Assembly (NCBI GenBank): GCA_964057225.1
Contig: OZ059895.1
Location: 2,356,001 to 2,420,000, forward strand
Source: Auanema rhodensis
Taxonomy: Eukaryota; Nematoda; Chromadorea; Rhabditida; Rhabditidae
DNA length: 64,000 nucleotides
Direction of reading: 5' to 3'
Shown: in pieces, positions 51,401 through 63,887 of the stretch
Layout: each line of letters begins with the position of its first letter
Position numbering within the stretch: position 1 is the first letter of the stretch
Position numbers and translations under genes: made by a program
Notes under the pieces: model-generated
Seen by the model: only the letters and a program-made list of their open reading frames with translations
What the model was told of the DNA's origin: nothing
Database searches by the model: none

Positions 51401-52304
51401 TGCACCGAGATATCAACTGCTATAAGTTCACACTTATATCCTCGATTTTCACCCTGAAGAATTAATTTTTTCGTTGAATAACATTGTCCATCGTCTTTGC
51501 CTTGAAAAAAGGAATCTAAAAACATCTACTTTTTGCTAAATTATTTTGAAATTTTTGGAAAAAATTTTTGTCAAAATGTTTTTGGAAGCAATGTTGAGTG
51601 TACATGGAAACTCAACATACACTAATGCATCATTTTTCAAACGATCATAACTAATTTTTGTATTAAGCGTTTCTCAATGTAGTATAGTGCATTCGATGCG
51701 GATTTTTAAGCTGCGTCGATCTGTGTTATCAGATTTGCGCTAGCTTAAAAATGCACCGAGATATCAACTGATATAAGTTCACACTTATATCCTCGATTTT
51801 CACCCTGAAGAATTAATTTTTTCGTTGAATAGCATTGTCCATCGTCTTTGCCTTGAAAAAAGAAATCTAAAAACATCTACTTTTTGCTAAATTATTCTGA
51901 AATTTTTCGAAAAAATTTTTGTCAAAATGTTTTTGGAAGCAATGTTGAGTGTACATGGAAACTCAACATACACTAATGCATCATTTTTCAAACGATCATA
52001 ACTAATTTTTGTATCAAGCGTTTCTCAATGTAGTATAGTGCATTCGATGCGGATTTTTAAGCTGCGTCGATCTGTGTTATCAGATTTGCGCTAGCTTAAA
52101 AATGCACCGAGATATCAACTGATATAAGTTCACACATATATCCTCGATTTTCACCCTGAAGAATTAATTTTTTCGTTGAATAACATTGTCCATCGTCTTT
52201 GCCTTGAAAAATGGAATCTAAAAACATCTACTTTTTGCCAAATTATTTTGAAATTTTTCGAAAAAATTTTTGTCAAAATGTTTTTGGAAGCAATGTTGAG
52301 TGTA
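48444..52304. repeat. Satellite copies 139-149, H-I-H-P' repeated with a 7-copy offset
   Basis: Copies 139-142 (48444-49847) and 146-149 (50901-52304) both read H, I, H, P'. P' has CACATATATCC (183A) and TTTTTGCCAAATT (286C), the first appearance of the right-zone subfamily. Copies 143-145 between are G, a 169C hybrid, and the TTTCCAAC copy with 261A. Copy 142 has a private AAAGATGG. The last 169C monomer in the window is copy 147. Confidence 0.88.
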
Positions 52305-55300
52305 CATGGAAACTCAACATACACTAATGCATCATTTTTCAAACGATCATAACTAATTTTTGTATCAAACGTTTCTCAATGTAGTATAGTGCATTCGATG
52401 CGGATTTTTAAGCTGCGTCGATCTGTGTTATCAGATTTGCGCTAGCTTAAAAATGCACCGAGATATCAACTGATATAAGTTCACACTTATATCCTCGATT
52501 TTCACCCTGAAGAATTAATTTTTTCGTTGAATAACATTGTCCATCGTCTTTGCCTTGAAAAAAGGAATCTAAAAACATCTACTTTTTGCTAAATTATTTT
52601 GAAATGTTTGGAAAAAATTTTTGTCAAAATGTTTTTGGAAGCAATGTTGAGTGTACATGGAAACTCAACATACACTAATGCATCATTTTTCAAACGATCA
52701 TAACTAATTTTTGTATTAAGCGTTTCTCAATGTAGTATAGTGCATTCGATGCGAATTTTTAAGCTGCGTCGATCTGTGTTATCAGATTTGCGCTAGCTTA
52801 AAAATGCACCGAGATATCAACTGATATAAGTTCACACTTATATCCTCGATTTTCACCCTGAAGAATTAATTTTTTCGTTGAATAACATTGTCCATCGTCT
52901 TTGCCTTGAAAAAAGGAATCTAAAAACATCTACTTTTTGCTAAATTATTTTGAAATTTTTGGAAAAAATTTTTGTCAAAATGTTTTTGGAAGCAATGTTG
53001 AGTGTACATGGAAACTCAACATACACTAATGCATCATTTTTCAAACGATCATAACTAATTTTTGTATTAAGCGTTTCTCAATGTAGTATAGTGCATTCGA
53101 TGCGAATTTTTAAGCTGCGTCGATCTGTGTTATCAGATTTGCGCTAGCTTAAAAATGCACCGAGATATCAACTGATATAAGTTCACACTTATATCCTCGA
53201 TTTTCACCCTGAAGAATTAATTTTTTCGTTGAATAACATTGTCCATCGTCTTTGCCTTGAAAAAAGGAATCTAAAAACATCTACTTTCTGCTAAATTATT
53301 TTGAAATTTTTGGAAAAAATTTTTGTCAAAATGTTTTTGGAAGCAATGTTGAGTGTACATGGAAACTCAACATATACTAATGCATCATTTTTCAAACGAT
53401 CATAACTAATTTTTGTATTAAGCGTTTCTCAATGTAGTATAGTGCATTCGATGCGAATTTTTAAGCTGCGTCGATCTGTGTTATCAGATTTGCGCTAGCT
53501 TAAAAATGCACCGAGATATCAACTGATATAAGTTCACACTTATATCCTCGATTTTCACCCTGAAGAATTAATTTTTTCGTTGAATAGCATTGTCCATCGT
53601 CTTTGCCTTGAAAAAAGAAATCTAAAAACATCTACTTTTTGCTAAATTATTCTGAAATTTTTCGAAAAAATTTTTGTCAAAATGTTTTTGGAAGCAATGT
53701 TGAGTGTACATGGAAACTCAACATACACTAATGCATCATTTTTCAAACGATCATAACTAATTTTTGTATTAAGCGTTTCTCAATGTAGTATAGTGCATTC
53801 GATGCGGATTTTTAAGCTGCGTCGATCTGTGTTATCAGATTTGCGCTAGCTTAAAAATGCACCGAGATATCAACTGATATAAGTTCACACTTATATCCTC
53901 GATTTTCACCCTGAAGAATTAATTTTTTCGTTGAATAGCATTGTCCATCGTCTTTGCCTTGAAAAAAGAAATCTAAAAACATCTACTTTTTGCTAAATTA
54001 TTTTGAAATTTTTCGAAAAAATTTTTGTCAAAATGTTTTTGGAAGCAATGTTGAGTGTACATGGAAACTCAACATACACTAATGCATCATTTTTCAAACG
54101 ATCATAACTAATTTTTGTATCAAGCGTTTCTCAATGTAGTATAGTGCATTCGATGCAGATTTTTAAGCTGCGTCGATCTGTGTTATCAGATTTGCGCTAG
54201 CTTAAAAATGCACCGAGATATCAACTGATATAAGTTCACACTTATATCCTCGATTTTCACCCTGAAGAATTAATTTTTTCGTTGAATAGCATTGTCCATC
54301 GTCTTTGCCTTGAAAAAAGGAATCTAAAAACATCTACTTTTTGCTAAATTATTCTGAAATTTTTCGAAAAAATTTTTGTCAAAATGTTTTTGGAAGCAAT
54401 GTTGAGTGTACATGGAAACTCAACATACACTAATGCATCATTTTTCAAACGATCATAACTAATTTTTGTATTAAGCGTTTCTCAATGTAGTATAGTGCAT
54501 TCGATGCGGATTTTTAAGCTGCGTCGATCTGTGTTATCAGATTTGCGCTAGCTTAAAAATGCACCGAGATATCAACTGATATAAGTTCACACTTATATCC
54601 TCGATTTTCACCCTGAAGAATTAATTTTTTCGTTGAATAGCATTGTCCATCGTCTTTGCCTTGAAAAAAGAAATCTAAAAACATCTACTTTTTGCTAAAT
54701 TATTCTGAAATTTTTCGAAAAAATTTTTGTCAAAATGTTTTTGGAAGCAATGTTGAGTGTACATGGAAACTCAACATACACTAATGCATCATTTTTCAAA
54801 CGATCATAACTAATTTTTGTATCAAGCGTTTCTCAATGTAGTATAGTGCATTCGATGCGGATTTTTAAGCTGCGTCGATCTGTGTTATCAGATTTGCGCT
54901 AGCTTAAAAATGCACCGAGATATCAACTGATATAAGTTCACACATATATCCTCGATTTTCACCCTGAAGAATTAATTTTTTCGTTGAATAACATTGTCCA
55001 TCGTCTTTGCCTTGAAAAATGGAATCTAAAAACATCTACTTTTTGCCAAATTATTTTGAAATTTTTCGAAAAAATTTTTGTCAAAATGTTTTTGGAAGCA
55101 ATGTTGAGTGTACATGGAAACTCAACATACACTAATGCATCATTTTTCAAACGATCATAACTAATTTTTGTATCAAACGTTTCTCAATGTAGTATAGTGC
55201 ATTCGATGCGGATTTTTAAGCTGCGTCGATCTGTGTTATCAGATTTGCGCTAGCTTAAAAATGCACCGAGATATCAACTGATATAAGTTCACACTTATAT

Positions 55301-55814
55301 CCTCGATTTTCACCCTGAAGAATTAATTTTTTCGTTGAATAACATTGTCCATCGTCTTTGCCTTGAAAGAAGGAATCTAAAAACATCTACTTTTTGCTAA
55401 ATTATTTTGAAATGTTTGGAAAAAATTTTTGTCAAAATGTTTTTGGAAGCAATGTTGAGTGTACATGGAAACTCAACATACACTAATGCATCATTTTTCA
55501 AACGATCATAACTAATTTTTGTATCAAGCGTTTCTCAATGTAGTATAGTGCATTCGATGCGAATTTTTAAGCTGCGTCGATCTGTGTTATCAGATTTGCG
55601 CTAGCTTAAAAATGCACCGAGATATCAACTGATATAAGTTCACACTTATATCCTCGATTTTCACCCTGAAGAATTAATTTTTTCGTTGAATAACATTGTC
55701 CATCGTCTTTGCCTTGAAAAAAGGAATCTAAAAACATCTACTTTTTGCTAAATTATTTTGAAATTTTTCGAAAAAATTTTTGTCAAAATGTTTTTGGAAG
55801 CAATGTTGAGTGTA
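52305..55814. repeat. Satellite copies 150-159, mixing of H-like and right-zone types
   Basis: Type order is Q, R, R, R/H hybrid, H-like, hybrid, H, P', Q, R-like. Copies 149-150 and 157-158 are the same P'-Q pair, eight copies apart. Copy 153 has 99A of R with 230G, 261A and 295C of H. Copy 155 has GATGCAGAT, a private loss of a CpG. Copy 152 has CTACTTTCTG and copy 153 begins after CATATACTAA. Confidence 0.85.
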
Positions 55815-57218
55815 CATGGAAACTCAACATACACTAATGCATCATTTTTCAAACGATCATAACTAATTTTTGTATCAAGCGTTTCTCAATGTAGTATAGT
55901 GCATTCGATGCGGATTTTTAAGCTGCGTCGATCTGTGTTATCAGATTTGCGCTAGCTTAAAAATGCACCGAGATATCAACTGATATAAGTTCACACATAT
56001 ATCCTCGATTTTCACCCTGAAGAATTAATTTTTTCGTTGAATAACATTGTCCATCGTCTTTGCCTTGAAAAATGGAATCTAAAAACATCTACTTTTTGCT
56101 AAATTATCTTGAAATTTTTCGAAAAAATTTTTGTCAAAATGTTTTTGGAAGCAATGTTGAGTGTACATGGAAACTCAACATACACTAATGCATCATTTTT
56201 CAAACGATCATAACTAATTTTTTTATCAAACGTTTCTCAATGTAGTATAGTGCATTCGATGCGGATTTTTAAGCTGCGTCGATCTGTGTTATCAGATTTG
56301 CGCTAGCTTAAAAATGCACCGAGATATCAACTGATATAAGTTCACACTTATATCCTCGATTTTCACCCTGAAGAATTAATTTTTTCGTTGAATAACATTG
56401 TCCATCGTCTTTGCCTTGAAAAAAGGAATCTAAAAACATCTACTTTTTGCTAAATTATTTTGAAATGTTTGGAAAAAATTTTTGTCAAAATGTTTTTGGA
56501 AGCAATGTTGAGTGTACATGGAAACTCAACATACACTAATGCATCATTTTTCAAACGATCATAACTAATTTTTGTATTAAGCGTTTCTCAATGTAGTATA
56601 GTGCATTCGATGCGAATTTTTAAGCTGCGTCGATCTGTGTTATCAGATTTGCGCTAGCTTAAAAATGCACCGAGATATCAACTGATATAAGTTCACACTT
56701 ATATCCTCGATTTTCACCCTGAAGAATTAATTTTTTCGTTGAATAACATTGTCCATCGTCTTTGCCTTGAAAAAAGGAATCTAAAAACATCTACTTTTTG
56801 CTAAATTATTTTGAAATTTTTGGAAAAAATTTTTGTCAAAATGTTTTTGGAAGCAATGTTGAGTGTACATGGAAACTCAACATACACTAATGCATCATTT
56901 TTCAAACGATCATAACTAATTTTTGTATTAAGCGTTTCTCAATGTAGTATAGTGCATTCGATGCGAATTTTTAAGCTGCGTCGATCTGTGTTATCAGATT
57001 TGCGCTAGCTTAAAAATGCACCGAGATATCAACTGATATAAGTTCACACTTATATCCTCGATTTTCACCCTGAAGAATTAATTTTTTCGTTGAATAACAT
57101 TGTCCATCGTCTTTGCCTTGAAAAAAGGAATCTAAAAACATCTACTTTTTGCTAAATTATTTTGAAATTTTTGGAAAAAATTTTTGTCAAAATGTTTTTG
57201 GAAGCAATGTTGAGTGTA
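55815..57218. repeat. Satellite copies 160-163, tetramer P-Q-R-R
   Basis: A clean right-zone higher-order unit of 1404 bp. Copy 160 is P with 183A and 294C. Copy 161 is Q with 58T, so it keeps a marker that elsewhere belongs to type D. Copies 162 and 163 are R. The first R here lacks the G at 324 that marks later units, so this is the earlier form of the unit. Confidence 0.88.
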
Positions 57219-60200
57219 CATGGAAACTCAACATACACTAATGCATCATTTTTCAAACGATCACAACTAATTTTTGTATCAAGCGTTTCTCAATGTAGTA
57301 TAGTGCATTCGATGCGGATTTTTAAGCTGCGTCGATCTGTGTTATCAGATTTGCGCTAGCTTAAAAATGCACCGAGATATCAACTGATATAAGTTCACAC
57401 ATATATCCTCGATTTTCACCCTGAAGAATTAATTTTTTCGTTGAATAACATTGTCCATCGTCTTTGCCTTAAAAAATGGAATCTAAAAACATCTACTTTT
57501 TGCTAAATTATCTTGAAATTTTTCGAAAAAATTTTTGTCAAAATGTTTTTGGAAGCAATGTTGAGTGTACATGGAAACTCAACATACACTAATGCATCAT
57601 TTTTCAAACGATCATAACTAATTTTTGTATCAAGCGTTTCTCAATGTAGTATAGTGCATTCGATGCGGATTTTTAAGCTGCGTCGATCTGTGTTATCAGA
57701 TTTGCGCTAGCTTAAAAATGCACCGAGATATCAACTGATATAAGTTCACACATATATCCTCGATTTTCACCCTGAAGAATTAATTTTTTCGTTGAATAAC
57801 ATTGTCCATCGTCTTTGCCTTGAAAAATGGAATCTAAAAACATCTACTTTTTGCTAAATTATTTTGAAATTTTTCGAAAAAATTTTTGTCAAAATGTTTT
57901 TGGAAGCAATGTTGAGTGTACATGGAAACTCAACATACACTAATGCATCATTTTTCAAACGATCATAACTAATTTTTGTATCAAACGTTTCTCAATGTAG
58001 TATAGTGCATTCGATGCGGATTTTTAAGCTGCGTCGATCTGTGTTATCAGATTTGCGCTAGCTTAAAAATGCACCGAGATATCAACTGATATAAGTTCAC
58101 ACTTATATCCTCGATTTTCACCCTGAAGAATTAATTTTTTCGTTGAATAACATTGTCCATCGTCTTTGCCTTGAAAAAAGGAATCTAAAAACATCTACTT
58201 TTTGCTAAATTATTTTGAAATGTTTGGAAAAAATTTTTGTCAAAATGTTTTTGGAAGCAATGTTGAGTGTACATGGAAACTCAACATACACTAATGCATC
58301 ATTTTTCAAACGATCATAACTAATTTTTGTATTAAGCGTTTCTCAATGTAGTATAGTGCATTCGATGCGAATTTTTAAGCTGCGTCGATCTGTGTTATCA
58401 GATTTGCGCTAGCTTAAAAATGCACCGAGATATCAACTGATATAAGTTCACACTTATATCCTCGATTTTCACCCTGAAGAATTAATTTTTTCGTTGAATA
58501 ACATTGTCCATCGTCTTTGCCTTGAAAAAAGGAATCTAAAAACATCTACTTTTTGCTAAATTATTTTGAAATTTTTGGAAAAAATTTTTGTCAAAATGTT
58601 TTTGGAAGCAATGTTGAGTGTACATGGAAACTCAACATACACTAATGCATCATTTTTCAAACGATCATAACTAATTTTTGTATCAAGCGTTTCTCAATGT
58701 AGTATAGTGCATTCGATGCGGATTTTTAAGCTGCGTCGATCTGTGTTATCAGATTTGCGCTAGCTTAAAAATGCACCGAGATATCAACTGATATAAGTTC
58801 ACACTTATATCCTCGATTTTCACCCTGAAGAATTAATTTTTTCGTTGAATAACATTGTCCATCGTCTTTGCCTTGAAAAATGGAATCTAAAAACATCTAC
58901 TTTTTGCTAAATTATCTTGAAATTTTTCGAAAAAATTTTTGTCAAAATGTTTTTGGAAGCAATGTTGAGTGTACATGGAAACTCAACATACACTAATGCA
59001 TCATTTTTCAAACGATCATAACTAATTTTTGTATCAAACGTTTCTTAATGTAGTATAGTGCATTCGATGCGGATTTTTAAGCTGCGTCGATCTGTGTTAT
59101 CAGATTTGCGCTAGCTTAAAAATGCACCGAGATATCAACTGATATAAGTTCACACTTATATCCTCGATTTTCACCCTGAAGAATTAATTTTTTCGTTGAA
59201 TAACATTGTCCATCGTCTTTGCCTTGAAAAATGGAATCTAAAAACATCTACTTTTTGCTAAATTATCTTGAAATTTTTCGAAAAAATTTTTGTCAAAATG
59301 TTTTTGGAAGCAATGTTGAGTGTACATGGAAACTCAACATACACTAATGCATCATTTTTCAAACGATCATAACTAATTTTTGTATCAAACGTTTCTCAAT
59401 GTAGTATAGTGCATTCGATGCGGATTTTTAAGCTGCGTCGATCTGTGTTATCAGATTTGCGCTAGCTTAAAAATGCACCGAGATATCAACTGATATAAGT
59501 TCACACTTATATCCTCGATTTTCACCCTGAAGAATTAATTTTTTCGTTGAATAACATTGTCCATCGTCTTTGCCTTGAAAAAAGGAATCTAAAAACATCT
59601 ACTTTTTGCTAAATTATTTTGAAATGTTTGGAAAAAATTTTTGTCAAAATGTTTTTGGAAGCAATGTTGAGTGTACATGGAAACTCAACATACACTAATG
59701 CATCATTTTTCAAACGATCATAACTAATTTTTGTATTAAGCGTTTCTCAATGTAGTATAGTGCATTCGATGCGAATTTTTAAGCTGCGTCGATCTGTGTT
59801 ATCAGATTTGCGCTAGCTTAAAAATGCACCGAGATATCAACTGATATAAGTTCACACTTATATCCTCGATTTTCACCCTGAAGAATTAATTTTTTCGTTG
59901 AATAACATTGTCCATCGTCTTTGCCTTGAAAAAAGGAATCTAAAAACATCTACTTTTTGCTAAATTATTTTGAAATTTTTGGAAAAAATTTTTGTCAAGA
60001 TGTTTTTGGAAGCAATGTTGAGTGTACATGGAAACTCAACATACACTAATGCATCATTTTTCAAACGATCATAACTAATTTTTGTATTAAGCGTTTCTCA
60101 ATGTAGTATAGTGCATTCGATGCGAATTTTTAAGCTGCGTCGATCTGTGTTATCAGATTTGCGCTAGCTTAAAAATGCACCGAGATATCAACTGATATAA

Positions 60201-60377
60201 GTTCACACTTATATCCTCGATTTTCACCCTGAAGAATTAATTTTTTCGTTGAATAACATTGTCCATCGTCTTTGCCTTGAAAAAAGGAATCTAAAAACAT
60301 CTACTTTTTGCTAAATTATTTTGAAATTTTTGGAAAAAATTTTTGTCAAAATGTTTTTGGAAGCAATGTTGAGTGTA
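57219..60377. repeat. Satellite copies 164-172, irregular P/Q/R order
   Basis: Type order is P, P with 294T, Q, R, P with 183T, P/Q hybrid, Q, R with 324G, R. Copy 164 has GATCACAAC in place of GATCATAAC, which removes an in-frame stop. Copy 169 has 65A of Q with 259T and 294C of P, plus a private TTTCTTAATG. Copies 170-172 are the tail of a P-Q-R-R unit. Confidence 0.86.
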
Positions 60378-63300
60378 CATGGAAACTCAACATACACTAA
60401 TGCATCATTTTTCAAACGATCATAACTAATTTTTGTATCAAGCGTTTCTCAATGTAGTATAGTGCATTCGATGCGGATTTTTAAGCTGCGTCGATCTGTG
60501 TTATCAGATTTGCGCTAGCTTAAAAATGCACCGAGATATCAACTGATATAAGTTCACACTTATATCCTCGATTTTCACCCTGAAGAATTAATTTTTTCGT
60601 TGAATAACATTGTCCATCGTCTTTGCCTTGAAAAATGGAATCTAAAAACATCTACTTTTTGCTAAATTATCTTGAAATTTTTCGAAAAAATTTTTGTCAA
60701 AATGTTTTTGGAAGCAATGTTGAGTGTACATGGAAACTCAACATACACTAATGCATCATTTTTCAAACGATCATAACTAATTTTTGTATCAAACGTTTCT
60801 CAATGTAGTATAGTGCATTCGATGCGGATTTTTAAGCTGCGTCGATCTGTGTTATCAGATTTGCGCTAGCTTAAAAATGCACCGAGATATCAACTGATAT
60901 AAGTTCACACTTATATCCTCGATTTTCACCCTGAAGAATTAATTTTTTCGTTGAATAACATTGTCCATCGTCTTTGCCTTGAAAAAAGGAATCTAAAAAC
61001 ATCTACTTTTTGCTAAATTATTTTGAAATGTTTGGAAAAAATTTTTGTCAAAATGTTTTTGGAAGCAATGTTGAGTGTACATGGAAACTCAACATACACT
61101 AATGCATCATTTTTCAAACGATCATAACTAATTTTTGTATTAAGCGTTTCTCAATGTAGTATAGTGCATTCGATGCGAATTTTTAAGCTGCGTCGATCTG
61201 TGTTATCAGATTTGCGCTAGCTTAAAAATGCACCGAGATATCAACTGATATAAGTTCACACTTATATCCTCGATTTTCACCCTGAAGAATTAATTTTTTC
61301 GTTGAATAACATTGTCCATCGTCTTTGCCTTGAAAAAAGGAATCTAAAAACATCTACTTTTTGCTAAATTATTTTGAAATTTTTGGAAAAAATTTTTGTC
61401 AAGATGTTTTTGGAAGCAATGTTGAGTGTACATGGAAACTCAACATACACTAATGCATCATTTTTCAAACGATCATAACTAATTTTTGTATTAAGCGTTT
61501 CTCAATGTAGTATAGTGCATTCGATGCGAATTTTTAAGCTGCGTCGATCTGTGTTATCAGATTTGCGCTAGCTTAAAAATGCACCGAGATATCAACTGAT
61601 ATAAGTTCACACTTATATCCTCGATTTTCACCCTGAAGAATTAATTTTTTCGTTGAATAACATTGTCCATCGTCTTTGCCTTGAAAAAAGGAATCTAAAA
61701 ACATCTACTTTTTGCTAAATTATTTTGAAATTTTTGGAAAAAATTTTTGTCAAAATGTTTTTGGAAGCAATGTTGAGTGTACATGGAAACTCAACATACA
61801 CTAATGCATCATTTTTCAAACGATCATAACTAATTTTTGTATCAAGCGTTTCTCAATGTAGTATAGTGCATTCGATGCGGATTTTTAAGCTGCGTCGATC
61901 TGTGTTATCAGATTTGCGCTAGCTTAAAAATGCACCGAGATATCAACTGATATAAGTTCACACATATATCCTCGATTTTCACCCTGAAGAATTAATTTTT
62001 TCGTTGAATAACATTGTCCATCGTCTTTGCCTTGAAAAATGGAATCTAAAAACATCTACTTTTTGCTAAATTATCTTGAAATTTTTCGAAAAAATTTTTG
62101 TCAAAATGTTTTTGGAAGCAATGTTGAGTGTACATGGAAACTCAACATACACTAATGCATCATTTTTCAAACGATCATAACTAATTTTTGTATCAAACGT
62201 TTCTCAATGTAGTATAGTGCATTCGATGCGGATTTTTAAGCTGCGTCGATCTGTGTTATCAGATTTGCGCTAGCTTAAAAATGCACCGAGATATCAACTG
62301 ATATAAGTTCACACTTATATCCTCGATTTTCACCCTGAAGAATTAATTTTTTCGTTGAATAACATTGTCCATCGTCTTTGCCTTGAAAAAAGGAATCTAA
62401 AAACATCTACTTTTTGCTAAATTATTTTGAAATGTTTGGAAAAAATTTTTGTCAAAATGTTTTTGGAAGCAATGTTGAGTGTACATGGAAACTCAACATA
62501 CACTAATGCATCATTTTTCAAACGATCATAACTAATTTTTGTATCAAGCGTTTCTCAATGTAGTATAGTGCATTCGATGCGGATTTTTAAGCTGCGTCGA
62601 TCTGTGTTATCAGATTTGCGCTAGCTTAAAAATGCACCGAGATATCAACTGATATAAGTTCACACATATATCCTCGATTTTCACCCTGAAGAATTAATTT
62701 TTTCGTTGAATAACATTGTCCATCGTCTTTGCCTTGAAAAATGGAATCTAAAAACATCTACTTTTTGCTAAATTATCTTGAAATTTTTCGAAAAAATTTT
62801 TGTCAAAATGTTTTTGGAAGCAATGTTGAGTGTACATGGAAACTCAACATACACTAATGCATCATTTTTCAAACGATCATAACTAATTTTTGTATCAAAC
62901 GTTTCTCAATGTAGTATAGTGCATTCGATGCGGATTTTTAAGCTGCGTCGATCTGTGTTATCAGATTTGCGCTAGCTTAAAAATGCACCGAGATATCAAC
63001 TGATATAAGTTCACACTTATATCCTCGATTTTCACCCTGAAGAATTAATTTTTTCGTTGAATAACATTGTCCATCGTCTTTGCCTTAAAAAAAGGAATCT
63101 AAAAACATCTACTTTTTGCTAAATTATTTTGAAATGTTTGGAAAAAATTTTTGTCAAAATGTTTTTGGAAGCAATGTTGAGTGTACATGGAAACTCAACA
63201 TACACTAATGCATCATTTTTCAAACGATCATAACTAATTTTTGTATTAAGCGTTTCTCAATGTAGTATAGTGCATTCGATGCGAATTTTTAAGCTGCGTC

Positions 63301-63887
63301 GATCTGTGTTATCAGATTTGCGCTAGCTTAAAAATGCACCGAGATATCAACTGATATAAGTTCACACTTATATCCTCGATTTTCACCCTGAAGAATTAAT
63401 TTTTTCGTTGAATAACATTGTCCATCGTCTTTGCCTTGAAAAAAGGAATCTAAAAACATCTACTTTTTGCTAAATTATTTTGAAATTTTTGGAAAAAATT
63501 TTTGTCAAGATGTTTTTGGAAGCAATGTTGAGTGTACATGGAAACTCAACATACACTAATGCATCATTTTTCAAACGATCATAACTAATTTTTGTATTAA
63601 GCGTTTCTCAATGTAGTATAGTGCATTCGATGCGAATTTTTAAGCTGCGTCGATCTGTGTTATCAGATTTGCGCTAGCTTAAAAATGCACCGAGATATCA
63701 ACTGATATAAGTTCACACTTATATCCTCGATTTTCACCCTGAAGAATTAATTTTTTCGTTGAATAACATTGTCCATCGTCTTTGCCTTGAAAAAAGGAAT
63801 CTAAAAACATCTACTTTTTGCTAAATTATTTTGAAATTTTTGGAAAAAATTTTTGTCAAAATGTTTTTGGAAGCAATGTTGAGTGTA
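60378..63887. repeat. Satellite copies 173-182, two P-Q-R-R tetramers with an extra P-Q dimer
   Basis: Type order is P(183T), Q, R(324G), R, P, Q, P, Q, R(324G), R. The units are 60378-61781 and 62484-63887. Between them, copies 177-178 (61782-62483) are an additional P-Q dimer, so one exchange was out of register by two monomers. CAAGATG (324G) always marks the first R of a pair, in copies 171, 175 and 181, which fixes the phase of the unit. Confidence 0.9.

Noticed and set aside
57162-57359. Plus-strand open frame of 65 codons
   Set aside because: It exists because one private T to C (GATCACAAC, copy 164) removes a TAA present in the other copies. It spans the monomer junction and has no protein-like features.
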